Assembly (NCBI GenBank): GCA_021776525.1
Contig: JAJFFT010000004.1
Location: forward strand, 928,696-992,695
DNA length: 64,000 nucleotides
Direction: 5' to 3'
From: Robiginitomaculum sp.
Lineage (GTDB): Bacteria > Pseudomonadota > Alphaproteobacteria > Caulobacterales > Maricaulaceae
Positions 43,916 to 53,116 of the stretch are shown one piece after another (the first letter of the stretch is position 1; every line of letters begins with the position of its first letter). Both the position numbers and the translations under genes were made by a program. The notes below the pieces were generated by a model. That model saw nothing but the letters and a program-made list of their open reading frames with translations, searched no databases and was not told where the DNA came from.

Positions 43916-45721
43916 ATGCATACTTATCGCACCCACACTTGCGGCGAATTACGTAAAGAGCATGTTGGTAAAAAGGCCCGTTTATCAGGCTGGCTGCATC
44001 GCAAACGTGACCATGGCGGCCTGTTGTTTGTTGATTTACGTGATAATTATGGCGTCACACAAATTGTGCTTTTGCCGGAAAATCCGCATTTTGCTACATT
44101 GGAACGCCTGCGCGTGGAAAGTGTGGTTTCGGTCACCGGCGAAGTGGTGGCGCGTGATGCTGACACCATCAACACAGGCCTGCCCACAGGCGAAGTGGAG
44201 ATGCATGTCTCTGACATGGAAGTTCAGTCCGAAGCCGCTGAATTGCCTTTGCCGGTTTTTGGCGAGCCGGAATACCCCGAAGATATTCGCCTGACGCACC
44301 GTTATCTGGATTTGCGCCGCGAAACCCTGCACGCCAATATTTTGCTGCGCTCACGGATTATTTCCTCAATTCGCCGCCGCATGATCGAACAGGATTTTAC
44401 AGAATTTCAAACCCCGATCCTGACCGCGTCCTCACCCGAAGGGGCGCGGGACTTTTTGGTGCCATCGCGCATTCATCCAGGCCAGTTTTATGCGCTGCCG
44501 CAGGCGCCGCAACAGTTCAAGCAATTGATCATGGTGTCGGGCTTTGACAAATATTTCCAGATCGCACCGTGTTTTCGCGATGAAGACAGCCGCGCTGATC
44601 GCAGCCCCGGCGAGTTCTATCAGCTCGATATGGAAATGAGTTTTTGTACGCAGGAAGATGTGTTTAACGCCATCGAGCCTGTGCTGCACGGCGTGTTTGA
44701 TGAATTTGCCGGGGACCACGTTGTGCCCAAAGAAGCGTTTGCGCGCATTCCATTTGCCGAAGCCATGTTGAAATACGGCACGGACAAGCCCGATCTGCGT
44801 ATTCCTTTTGAGATTTGCGATGTGTCTGACCTTGTCTCCCGCGAGGATGTGACCTTGGGCGTGTTCAAAAAAATCGTTTCGGGTGGCGGCGTGGTTCGCG
44901 CCATTCCGGCACCGGATACGGGCGATCAGGCGCGCAGCTTTTTCGATAAAATGGACAGCTGGGCCAAAAAAGAAATGCAGGCTCCGGGTCTGGGGTATAT
45001 GCGCTTTGTCGAGGACGATGGTGCGCTGACGGCCACCGGGCCGATTGCCAAATTCTTCTCTGGCGAAGCACTGGCCGCTCTGGCAGAACGTGCCGGGATC
45101 AAAGCCGGTGACGGCCTGTTCTTCTCGGCAGGTAAAGAAGGCGATGCGGTTAAATTGGCGGGCGCGGCACGCAGTAAAATTGGCGCAGACTTGGACCTGA
45201 TCGACGAAAACATCTTCCGCTTTTGCTGGATTATCGACTTTCCGATGTTCGAGTGGAATGAAGACGAAAAACGCGTCGACTTCTCACACAATCCATTCTC
45301 TATGCCTCAGGGCGGTATGGAGGCATTGCTGGAAAAAGATCCGCTGGAGATTCTGGCCTATCAGTATGACATCGTTTGTAACGGTGTAGAGCTATCGTCT
45401 GGGGCCATTCGGAACCACCGCGCCGAAGTGATGCTCAAAGCTTTTGAAATCGCAGGCTATGGTGCCGACGTGGTCGAAGACAAATTTGGCGGCATGTTGA
45501 ACGCATTTCGTTATGGCGCACCGCCCCACGGCGGCATTGCACCAGGTATTGACCGTATTGTGATGTTGCTGGCGGGCGTGGAAAATATCCGCGAAGTGAT
45601 CCTTTTCCCGATGAACCAACAGGCACAGGATCTGATGATGCAGGCGCCAAATTCAGTATCAGATGCACAACTGAAAGAGTTGCATATCCGTGTGGTCGAA
45701 CCGCCCAAGCAGAAAAGCTAA
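43916..45721 (+). CDS. aspS: Aspartyl-tRNA synthetase
   Basis: Class II aminoacyl-tRNA synthetase of 601 aa, bacterial type: N-terminal anticodon-binding OB fold ([15 protein letters not shown]), motif 2 with [19 protein letters not shown], the GAD insertion, and motif 3 in [19 protein letters not shown]. Charges tRNA-Asp in the cytoplasm. The start at 43916 is chosen from the typical N-terminus; a TTG at 43904 is in frame. Its end overlaps the convergent pentapeptide gene by 4 bp. Confidence 0.96.
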   Translation: MHTYRTHTCGELRKEHVGKKARLSGWLHRKRDHGGLLFVDLRDNYGVTQIVLLPENPHFATLERLRVESVVSVTGEVVARDADTINTGLPTGEVEMHVSDMEVQSEAAELPLPVFGEPEYPEDIRLTHRYLDLRRETLHANILLRSRIISSIRRRMIEQDFTEFQTPILTASSPEGARDFLVPSRIHPGQFYALPQAPQQFKQLIMVSGFDKYFQIAPCFRDEDSRADRSPGEFYQLDMEMSFCTQEDVFNAIEPVLHGVFDEFAGDHVVPKEAFARIPFAEAMLKYGTDKPDLRIPFEICDVSDLVSREDVTLGVFKKIVSGGGVVRAIPAPDTGDQARSFFDKMDSWAKKEMQAPGLGYMRFVEDDGALTATGPIAKFFSGEALAALAERAGIKAGDGLFFSAGKEGDAVKLAGAARSKIGADLDLIDENIFRFCWIIDFPMFEWNEDEKRVDFSHNPFSMPQGGMEALLEKDPLEILAYQYDIVCNGVELSSGAIRNHRAEVMLKAFEIAGYGADVVEDKFGGMLNAFRYGAPPHGGIAPGIDRIVMLLAGVENIREVILFPMNQQAQDLMMQAPNSVSDAQLKELHIRVVEPPKQKS

Positions 45722-46905
45722 TTCTTTCCGGCTAGCTCTTTTTCCTTGTCGGCACTTTGTAGTGCATCCTGAGCCTTGGCGAGGGAGCGCACGGCCATAT
45801 CCAGCGCCCGCTGTGCCCGTTTATTCTGCACGTGCAAACCGTCAATGGCACGCTGTGCGCGTTGTATGGCGCGTTGCTCTTCGCTGCGTACATCATCAAA
45901 ATTAGGCCAGGAAAAAGTCTGGCCGTCGCGCTCGATGACTATTTTTGAAACTTCACCGTTATTGAGCGCACCGATGAGTGCTATGCGTGCTTTTTGGATC
46001 GCATAGGAGGACTCTTTGGCTGCTTTCTTTGCTGCATCAGCAATTTTTCTGCGGTCATCATCAGATAAGTCAAAGGTGAAGCTGTAATCATCCTCATCTT
46101 TGCGTTCGCTATAGGTCCGTTGAGCCCAATTGACATCTTTACAAAGCTGGATGCTTAATTTGCGCGGCAATTCTGTGCTGGCACTGCCACAGGCGTCGTC
46201 AAGCTGGTCCTGTTTGAGGCCGGAAACTTTGGTCAACTTTGCGCCGCTAAGATTGGCCATGGAGAGGTTGGCCTCATTAATGTCGGCATGGCCAAATTCA
46301 ATGTTGGATAAATTGGCGCCTTCAAAGTCAACATTGGTCAAATTAGCACCATCAAGACGGGCTTTAACCAAATGCACCCGGCGCATGCTGGCATCAGGCA
46401 TTTCTGCGCCTGAAAGGTCCGCATAACTTAGATTACTGTGATCAAAAACCGAGTCAGGTAATTTCGCGCCGATGAGGCTGGCATGACTGAGGTTGGAATT
46501 GAGGAATTCTGCGTCCGCAGCCTGTACGCCGTTTAGTGTGGCATAAGCCAGATTGACGCCCTTGGCATCCACATCATCCATTTTTGCACCGGTCAGGTCA
46601 CAGCGCGCAAAATTTGATCCCTGAAGGATCGCTTCGCTGAAATCAGCCCGTTCAAAAATCGCTCTGCCAAAATTAGCGCCCGTGATTTTGGCCTCTGTCA
46701 GGTTTGCACCAGTAAAGTTTGCACGGGGGAAGCTGGCACCACGCATGGCGACGCCAGACAGGTCCTTTCCGGATAAATCGCAATCGGCGCAGACCCCGCC
46801 AAACCCGATCAGGCGTAATAAGTCCTCTGTGGCATAAGCCGTTGCCGTTCCACCAACCATTGCTGTGAAGCTAAGAAAGAGAGTGCAAAGGTGACGTTTT
46901 ATCAT
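45718..46905 (-). CDS. Exported pentapeptide-repeat protein with C-terminal coiled coil
   Basis: Protein of 395 aa. Signal peptide at residues 1-25 (ending AYATE), then about 34 pentapeptide units (residues 38-210; examples [36 protein letters not shown]) that form a square beta-helix. After a Cys-containing linker ([20 protein letters not shown]) the tail of about 110 residues is strongly charged and helical, [20 protein letters not shown] and [16 protein letters not shown], a likely coiled coil. Function unknown; a periplasmic scaffold is a reasonable guess. Confidence 0.87.
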   Translation of the reverse strand: MIKRHLCTLFLSFTAMVGGTATAYATEDLLRLIGFGGVCADCDLSGKDLSGVAMRGASFPRANFTGANLTEAKITGANFGRAIFERADFSEAILQGSNFARCDLTGAKMDDVDAKGVNLAYATLNGVQAADAEFLNSNLSHASLIGAKLPDSVFDHSNLSYADLSGAEMPDASMRRVHLVKARLDGANLTNVDFEGANLSNIEFGHADINEANLSMANLSGAKLTKVSGLKQDQLDDACGSASTELPRKLSIQLCKDVNWAQRTYSERKDEDDYSFTFDLSDDDRRKIADAAKKAAKESSYAIQKARIALIGALNNGEVSKIVIERDGQTFSWPNFDDVRSEEQRAIQRAQRAIDGLHVQNKRAQRALDMAVRSLAKAQDALQSADKEKELAGKN

Positions 46906-47095
46906 GTGGTTAATCTCGGTTTATGAACGTTCTGTCTCTTTAATACGCTTAAAAATGCTCTGTCACGACTTAAATTGCCGTAATTCTAGGGTCACGCGCT
47001 TGTAATGTTATGGGGCAAAGCGCCACGCTGGTCATTATCAAGGCAAAATGCCATGGTGGTGCACATAACGTGCATTGCCTGTGGGGGTCGCTTTT

Positions 47096-48001
47096 ATGCT
47101 GGATGAAGTTCTTGAAGCGGAAATACTAAAAATTCTGGGACAGCATAGCTCGGTTCTGGGTGTCGAGATCGCCGAAGCGCTTGGGAACCGGTATTTTGAG
47201 ATTTGGCGGACCTGTCACAACAGTTCAAAAATTTACTCCACGCCATTTGGGCATTATTATTTGCGTATTGATAAAAAGATTGAAGGACTGGCACGTTTAA
47301 GCCCCTCAATACTCAGAGATTTTCTGACATATACCCGAATTTCTACGCTGGATAATTTTGAAAAAGCGATTAGTGATGCGGAAAGCTCCAGGTTGGAGCA
47401 TGTGCGTATTTCAGATGAAAAACGCGAGATTGCCCGCCAGATCATCGCGGAAACTCTACCCGAAGATGTTATCGCCCACACGGGAATTCTGATTGCCGGT
47501 GATGTCTGCCGCAACATGGCTCATCTGGTGCCCCGGCCAGAACGTTCGACAGGCAAGCTTGTTCGTGGGTCTGATATAGATCTGATTTTTATTATTGAAA
47601 ATGACGGCGAACTTAGAGGCGAGATCGAAGGGCGCATATCAGAGGCCAAAGCCATCTATCTGCAACATCCTGCCTTGCGTGAGGAGTTGGACTTTGTGGT
47701 CAATACGCTGGATCACTATCACAAGGCGTCATGCTTTAAGGGGGTGCATGATATGATTTCCTGCAAGGCAGCTCTTGAAGGCCAGTACTTGGCTGGTTCA
47801 AAGGAAATTTTGAAAAAATCCACCGATATTTTGTTGCGGGCGCAAATTCCCAGAAAAGTAATCAAGCTAACAGAGAAGGCGTTCTCAGATCGCTTGCGCG
47901 CTATGGAGCGCCTGCGCAAAGACCCCGACGTCATTGGTCTGCCCAAAGAGCGGCGCCTGTTTTATTACTCTGATGAAATATGGGAATTTATGCTGAGCTG
48001 A
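47096..48001 (+). CDS. Uncharacterised nucleotidyltransferase-like protein
   Basis: Protein of 301 aa from ATG 47096 (GGGGGT site). I do not recognise it as a named gene. Residues about 1-60 could be a winged-helix unit. The middle carries VRGSDIDLIFIIENDG near residue 160, which looks like the GS-DxD metal site of a nucleotidyltransferase, and LDFVVNTLDHYHK, which could supply the third acidic residue. The helical C-terminus is unassigned. Divergent from the pentapeptide gene and next to a CapD-like dehydratase and kdsA, so a cell-surface context is possible. Confidence 0.7.
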   Translation: MLDEVLEAEILKILGQHSSVLGVEIAEALGNRYFEIWRTCHNSSKIYSTPFGHYYLRIDKKIEGLARLSPSILRDFLTYTRISTLDNFEKAISDAESSRLEHVRISDEKREIARQIIAETLPEDVIAHTGILIAGDVCRNMAHLVPRPERSTGKLVRGSDIDLIFIIENDGELRGEIEGRISEAKAIYLQHPALREELDFVVNTLDHYHKASCFKGVHDMISCKAALEGQYLAGSKEILKKSTDILLRAQIPRKVIKLTEKAFSDRLRAMERLRKDPDVIGLPKERRLFYYSDEIWEFMLS

Positions 48002-48026
48002 TTTCAGCAGGTGATGGCTTTGCCGA

Positions 48027-49208
48027 CTAGGACTTAAGGCTCTCAATAGAGATCGCATCATCTGCTTTGGTTCCTGCCCCATGGATTTGCTCAGGGGCTT
48101 TGGCATCGGTATGAATATAATTATACAGCATACGTCGCACCGCTGTTTCGTCGCTAAGACGACAGGCGGCATCAAGTCCATTCAGCGTTAAAGCGACCTG
48201 GTTGCGATCAATTTTACCGCGCGCCAGGGCAACTTGTTTGGACCGGGTGGCCTCAGCAGTTTCGCCGGGGGCCAGCAAGGCTTCAGAGATTTTTTCTCCT
48301 GCGCGAAGCTTGGTAATAACAATTGGGATATCGACATTCGGCCGCAGCCCCTGACTGGTGATCATGCGCCGCGCCAAATCTGCAATGCGGACGCCGGGGC
48401 CCATGTCATGAAAGAACAGGCTGCCGCGACTGCCTTCATCTTCAAGGCCGATTTGCAAGGCTTCCAGCACCAGAGACACCGCCTCGCGCTCTGTCATGAA
48501 ATACCGTTCCACTTCGGGGTGGGTGATCGTGACGGGCAATAGGCGCTCAATTTGGTGGGCAAAAAGCGGCACAACCGAACCCGATGATCCAAATACATTG
48601 CCAAACCTGACAATGATATGGCGTGTCGACGACTTACTATCCATATCGCGCGAGCGGCACAGCTCTTCGGCGATTTTTTTGGTTGCACCCATCATATTAT
48701 GGGGTCTGACGGCCTTGTCGGTGGAGATCAGCACCATGGCCTCAGCACCAAATTCACGCGCTGCATCAGACGTGTTGCGTGTACCCAGTACGTTCGTTGC
48801 CGCGCCTTCGGCCGGGTTTTCTTCAACCATGCCAACATGTTTTAGCGCAGCGACATGAAAAACAATTTCGGGGCTTTCGTCTTTAAAAACCTGATGAAGG
48901 CGTGCTTTGTCGCGAACATCACCAAGCACGACGCGCCGTTGAAGATTGGGTTGCAGCTCGTCCAGCGTGCCGCGCAGCGTGTAGAGGCCATATTCATCAT
49001 GGTCATAGGCGACAAGAGAGGCGGGGGCGGAGGCCGCTACGGCACGCGACAGAGCAGAGCCGATTGTACCTGCAGCACCGGTAATGAGAACGCGTTTTCC
49101 TGCGAGTTGTGCACCAAGGGAAACAAGTTCAACTTCTTGTTCTTTACGCCCAAGAATTTCTTCGGGATCATAGGTTTTACGCGAACTCACGGGATACATT
49201 CCCCCCAT
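48027..49208 (-). CDS. CapD/FlaA1-like nucleotide-sugar 4,6-dehydratase
   Basis: Short form of 393 aa without membrane helices, with a Rossmann fold (VLITGAAGTIGS), FHVAALKHVGMVEENP, and ISTDKAVRPHNMMGATKK in which Met stands where most SDRs have the catalytic Tyr, as in FlaA1-type enzymes. It probably removes water from UDP-GlcNAc or a similar sugar for a surface polysaccharide. The first residues (MGGMYPVSSRKTYDPEEILGRKE) form a helical leader. Convergent with the nucleotidyltransferase-like gene, 25 bp apart. Confidence 0.88.
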   Translation of the reverse strand: MGGMYPVSSRKTYDPEEILGRKEQEVELVSLGAQLAGKRVLITGAAGTIGSALSRAVAASAPASLVAYDHDEYGLYTLRGTLDELQPNLQRRVVLGDVRDKARLHQVFKDESPEIVFHVAALKHVGMVEENPAEGAATNVLGTRNTSDAAREFGAEAMVLISTDKAVRPHNMMGATKKIAEELCRSRDMDSKSSTRHIIVRFGNVFGSSGSVVPLFAHQIERLLPVTITHPEVERYFMTEREAVSLVLEALQIGLEDEGSRGSLFFHDMGPGVRIADLARRMITSQGLRPNVDIPIVITKLRAGEKISEALLAPGETAEATRSKQVALARGKIDRNQVALTLNGLDAACRLSDETAVRRMLYNYIHTDAKAPEQIHGAGTKADDAISIESLKS

Positions 49209-49429
49209 TTTCCCGGTGTAACCGGACTGTTGCTACACCTCGCATCACGACGGTGCATACCCTAGATTAGACGCTCGGTCCAGTTTGTACCTCAACTCTA
49301 TGTAATATAATAAATAGTTCTTGCGCAAAAAGAAAGGGCTTTAAGAATTTTCTCTAGAGAGTATTTTAGTAATGGTTTCGCGAATTGAACTTCAAAAGGC
49401 GAACGTTTTCACGATAAGGCAACGTAAAT

Positions 49430-50269
49430 ATGACGGCGCAACCAATCGTTCTTCACACTCGGTCAGGAAACAAGCTCCGTATTGGTAACAGCATGCCGTT
49501 ATCAGTTATTGCGGGGCCGTGCGCTTTGGAAAGCCGTGATCACGCTCTGGAGGTGGCAACAGCCCTTAAGGAAATTGCGAATCGCCTGAATATTACGATG
49601 GTTTTTAAGACCTCTTTTGACAAAGCCAATCGCACCAGCGCCAGTGCTGGTCGCGGCGTGGGTATGAAAAAAGGTTTGCCTATTTTGGCTGAAATACGTG
49701 AAATGCTGGATATGCCGGTTTTGACCGATGTGCATTTGCCCGAACATTGTGCCCCTGTTGCCGAAGTTGTTGATATTCTCCAGATCCCGGCGTTTTTATG
49801 CCGCCAAACAGACCTTTTACTGGCCGCAGCCGCTACGCCTTGCGCAATAAACGTCAAAAAAGGCCAGTTTCTGGCCCCGTGGGACATGACCCATGTTGTT
49901 GAAAAACTGCGCAGCGCCGGAAACCCCAATGTTATGGTGACTGAACGCGGTGCCAGCTTTGGCTATAATACGCTGGTCAGCGATATGCGTGCCTTACCCG
50001 TTCTCAAGCAAACGGGCGCGCCTGTGGTGTTTGATGCTACACATTCTGTTCAACAACCGGGTGGCCAGGGCGGCTCCTCTGGCGGCCAACGTGAATATGT
50101 TCCCGTTCTGGCTCGCGCAGCAGTGGCGATTGGTGTGGCCGCTGTGTTTATCGAAACTCATCCAGACCCGGATAATGCCCCGTCCGACGGCCCAAACATG
50201 GTGCCCTTGTCAGAATTTGAAGCCCTGATTCAGGATTTGATGGCATTTGACCAATTGGCAAAAGCATAA
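49430..50269 (+). CDS. kdsA: 3-deoxy-8-phosphooctulonate synthase
   Basis: Enzyme of 279 aa forming KDO-8-phosphate from phosphoenolpyruvate and arabinose-5-phosphate for lipopolysaccharide. Family motifs: [46 protein letters not shown] and [14 protein letters not shown]. The CRQTD cysteine marks the metal-dependent class. The 221 bp upstream hold no gene; a TCTCTAGAGA palindrome lies at 49351-49360 within an AT-rich promoter-like stretch. Confidence 0.96.
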   Translation: MTAQPIVLHTRSGNKLRIGNSMPLSVIAGPCALESRDHALEVATALKEIANRLNITMVFKTSFDKANRTSASAGRGVGMKKGLPILAEIREMLDMPVLTDVHLPEHCAPVAEVVDILQIPAFLCRQTDLLLAAAATPCAINVKKGQFLAPWDMTHVVEKLRSAGNPNVMVTERGASFGYNTLVSDMRALPVLKQTGAPVVFDATHSVQQPGGQGGSSGGQREYVPVLARAAVAIGVAAVFIETHPDPDNAPSDGPNMVPLSEFEALIQDLMAFDQLAKA

Positions 50270-50359
50270 ATCTTTTATGGACGATTGCCCCTGGGATGGT
50301 CGAAATAAAAAAACCTGTTACAATGGGTAGGTAGAGACACCGTCGCCCACGAGGACATT

Positions 50360-51016
50360 GTGACGCCAAATACAACATTGACGCGGGCAAAGGGCGGCCA
50401 TCACCGCAATGAGGGCCAATTGGACCCGGTGCGGGTGGCCATCGCCGACAAAAATCCACTTATTGTCCGCGGTTTGCGCTCATTATTTGCCGAGGATGGG
50501 CGCATAGAAACTGTTATTGCGGCAACGGATGGTGAGTTGTTTCTGGATTGCGTCAACCGGATGGACTTCGATATCGGTATTATCGGCTGGGTTATGCCAT
50601 TTTGCGATGGTGAGGGGGTTCTAACCGCCCTACAGGACAAAGAAGAAGCGCCACGTATTATTGTGTATACGGGTGATATGGGGGCCGGGACACCTGCCCG
50701 TGCGATGGATCTGGGGGCCGCCGGGTTTTGTTCAAAAACGGAACCACCAGAGCACTTGTTGGACATCATCATGTCGGTTGCGGGGGGGCAAATGGTGTTT
50801 CCGCTAACCCGTGGACGGCAAACAGACCCTATGCAGACGCTGACGGCGCGTGAAGGGCAGATTTTGCATGCACTGTGTGATGGAAAAACCAATGCACAGC
50901 TTGCGAAAACCTTTGGCGTTTCGCCCAATACAATCAAGTTCCATCTGCGCAATTTATTCGAAAAGCTAGACGTACAAAGCCGCGCTGCGGCCGTGGCCAT
51001 GTGTTTGTCCCGATAA
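50360..51016 (+). CDS. LuxR/FixJ-type response regulator lacking the phospho-acceptor Asp
   Basis: Protein of 218 aa from a GTG start with a GAGG site. Residues 22-142 form a receiver-like domain: the acidic pocket (AIADKNP), T104 and K126 of the switch are present, but the phospho-acceptor position in DIGIIGWVMP (residue 76) is Gly, not Asp. Residues 158-218 are a LuxR HTH (LTAREGQILHALCDGKTNAQLAK, VSPNTIKFHLRNLFEKLD). It is the gene directly before the Calvin cycle operon, in the same orientation and with a 16-bp palindrome between. I infer a phosphorylation-independent regulator of the cbb genes. Confidence 0.85.
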   Translation: MTPNTTLTRAKGGHHRNEGQLDPVRVAIADKNPLIVRGLRSLFAEDGRIETVIAATDGELFLDCVNRMDFDIGIIGWVMPFCDGEGVLTALQDKEEAPRIIVYTGDMGAGTPARAMDLGAAGFCSKTEPPEHLLDIIMSVAGGQMVFPLTRGRQTDPMQTLTAREGQILHALCDGKTNAQLAKTFGVSPNTIKFHLRNLFEKLDVQSRAAAVAMCLSR

Positions 51017-51032
51017 CCACCCATATGGGTGG
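51017..51032. promoter_or_regulatory. 16-bp palindrome before the Calvin operon
   Basis: CCACCCATATGGGTGG, perfect, starting at the base after the regulator's stop codon and 110 bp before glpX. A related half-site (ATGGGTAGG) lies near 50323-50331 in front of the regulator, and CTACCC follows at about 51041. Candidate operator for the LuxR-type protein. Confidence 0.5.
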
Positions 51033-51142
51033 GGCTATACCTACCCGTAAGATATTCAGACCCTACCTCTCCTGACCGGGACACAGCATCGCTTCCTCAT
51101 TAGGTATCGACATGCATCGACACCACTATCCAGGGGAGCATT

Positions 51143-52171
51143 ATGGGCGACACGACCAAACAGTCATTACCTGCTGATTTTGCGTACTCCTTACGCAAGG
51201 TGACAGAAATGGCCGCGTGTGCTGCGGCGGAATGGATTGGCCGCGGCGAGAAAGAATGCGGCGACGGCGCTGCGGTTGCCGCCATGCGTACAATGCTCAA
51301 CCAACTGCCGATTGATGGGCGTATTGTGATCGGAGAAGGTGAAAAGGACGAGGCCCCCATGCTCTTCAATGGCGAGCATGTAGGGACCGGTGGTCCTGCA
51401 TTGGATATCGCCGTTGATCCGGTTGAAGGGACAACATATCTGGCCAAAGGGCTGACCAACGCTATGGCGACGATCGCCGTAGCTCCCAGAGGCACAATGT
51501 TTGATCCAGGCCCGGCCTTTTATATGCGCAAATTTGCCGCCACGCATGCGGCCAGCGATAAGGTCGACCCCACAGCACCAACTCGTGAAATCCTGACAGA
51601 GCTGGCACGCGCCCTGGAAAAACCTGTCGAACAGCTCAAAATCTATGTTCTGGAAAAACCACGTCACAGACGACTGGTGCGCGAAATCAACGAGACCGGG
51701 GCGCGAACCGTCCTTTATCCCGCAGGTGATGTGGCCGGCGCCATTATGGCGGCTTTGCCCGAAAGTGATATCGACGCGCTTTTGGGAACCGGCGGTACAC
51801 CAGAAGGGTTGTTGACGGCGTGCGCGATCCAGGCCCTTGGCGGCACGTTCTTAGGCAAGCTCGACCCGCAATTGCACACCGAAAAAAAAGCCGTTGATGA
51901 AGCCGGTCTGGATATCAACCACTGGATGGGGCTTGATCAATTGGTACACGCTAATCAGGTGGTGTTTTGTGCCACAGGAATTACTTCGGGCCTGTTGTTT
52001 GATGGGGTAGAGGAAACGCGCAATCATTTTCGAACACAAACACTTATGTTGTCCGGGCAAACACAAGAGCGGCAATTGTTGACCAGTTGGCTGCCGCGAC
52101 AGGAAGTGGACACGTTGATCAATGCGTCTGAACCATATGGCGCACCAGTAAAGTCACTGGGGAGGGGCTGA
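51143..52171 (+). CDS. glpX: Class II fructose-1,6-bisphosphatase (also sedoheptulose-bisphosphatase)
   Basis: Enzyme of 342 aa that removes the 1-phosphate from fructose-1,6- and probably sedoheptulose-1,7-bisphosphate in the Calvin cycle. The Li+-sensitive phosphatase motif VDPVEGTTYLAKG and GEGEKDEAPML are present. GGGGAGCATT precedes the ATG. First gene of the cbb operon; a single bp separates it from phosphoribulokinase. Confidence 0.93.
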   Translation: MGDTTKQSLPADFAYSLRKVTEMAACAAAEWIGRGEKECGDGAAVAAMRTMLNQLPIDGRIVIGEGEKDEAPMLFNGEHVGTGGPALDIAVDPVEGTTYLAKGLTNAMATIAVAPRGTMFDPGPAFYMRKFAATHAASDKVDPTAPTREILTELARALEKPVEQLKIYVLEKPRHRRLVREINETGARTVLYPAGDVAGAIMAALPESDIDALLGTGGTPEGLLTACAIQALGGTFLGKLDPQLHTEKKAVDEAGLDINHWMGLDQLVHANQVVFCATGITSGLLFDGVEETRNHFRTQTLMLSGQTQERQLLTSWLPRQEVDTLINASEPYGAPVKSLGRG

Positions 52172-52172
52172 T

Positions 52173-53099
52173 ATGCCTAAGAATAAAAAACTTAACCGCC
52201 CCATCATATTGGGCGTGGTTGGCGACAGCGCGGTGGGCAAGACCACCTTGTCCAAAGGCATCGCCAAAATTTTGGGTGAAGACCGTGTGACGGTGATTTG
52301 CACCGATGATTATCATGCTTTTGATCGCCAGGAGCGGGCGAAAAACGGCATTTCGGCGCTGGACCCCAACGGCAATTATATTGACATACTGGAACAGCAT
52401 TTGGCGCTTTTACGTGAAGGCAAGCCAATCCTGAAGCCCATTTATAATCATGATCATGGCACGCTGGATCGCCCGGTTCATATCGAGCCAAAAGAATATG
52501 TAATTGCCGAAGGTCTGCTGGGCTATACCACGCGGAAAATGCGCGATTGCTATGACGTGAAAATCTATCTTGATCCGCAAGAAGAATTGCGCCGCCGCTG
52601 GAAAGTTGGGCGCGATACCACCAAGCGCGGGTATAGTGAGGCTCAGGTGTTGGCATCGCTGGATAAGCGTAAAGCAGACAGCCCGGCCTTCATTCATCCA
52701 CAACGTATGTTTGCCGATATTATTATCCGCTTTCAGGCCCCACCAGGCGAAGCGCTGGGCGAGGATGTGCATCTGGATGTGTTGCATATTTTGCGCCCCA
52801 CCTTGCCGCACCCGGATTTCACCAAAGTGATCGAGGCCAGCGGCAATGGCATGTTATCGCTGGAACTGACCCGTGATAACGGCAAACCAGTCGATGTTTT
52901 AGAGATAAATGGCGCGATATCGGATCGCCAGGCCACCCGAATCGAGGACTATTTGTGGGGCCAGATCCCGGAGGCCAGTTACTTACGGGAAATGGTCGGG
53001 CGAATTGCCGGTCCGGTGCGCAGCCATCCGCTGGCCCTGACGCAATTGCTTGTCGCCTATCACATGGTCAAAGCGGCGCTTGGTGAACACGCGCTGTAA
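52173..53099 (+). CDS. prkB: Phosphoribulokinase
   Basis: Kinase of 308 aa making ribulose-1,5-bisphosphate, the RuBisCO substrate. Walker A GVVGDSAVGKTTLSKGIA is at the N-terminus, followed by TDDYHAFDRQ and the Walker B-like EYVIAEGLLGY. Length fits the bacterial octameric type. This enzyme is diagnostic for the Calvin cycle. GGAGGGGCTG precedes the ATG. Confidence 0.95.
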   Translation: MPKNKKLNRPIILGVVGDSAVGKTTLSKGIAKILGEDRVTVICTDDYHAFDRQERAKNGISALDPNGNYIDILEQHLALLREGKPILKPIYNHDHGTLDRPVHIEPKEYVIAEGLLGYTTRKMRDCYDVKIYLDPQEELRRRWKVGRDTTKRGYSEAQVLASLDKRKADSPAFIHPQRMFADIIIRFQAPPGEALGEDVHLDVLHILRPTLPHPDFTKVIEASGNGMLSLELTRDNGKPVDVLEINGAISDRQATRIEDYLWGQIPEASYLREMVGRIAGPVRSHPLALTQLLVAYHMVKAALGEHAL

Positions 53100-53116
53100 C
53101 AGGGAAAGACGAAACA

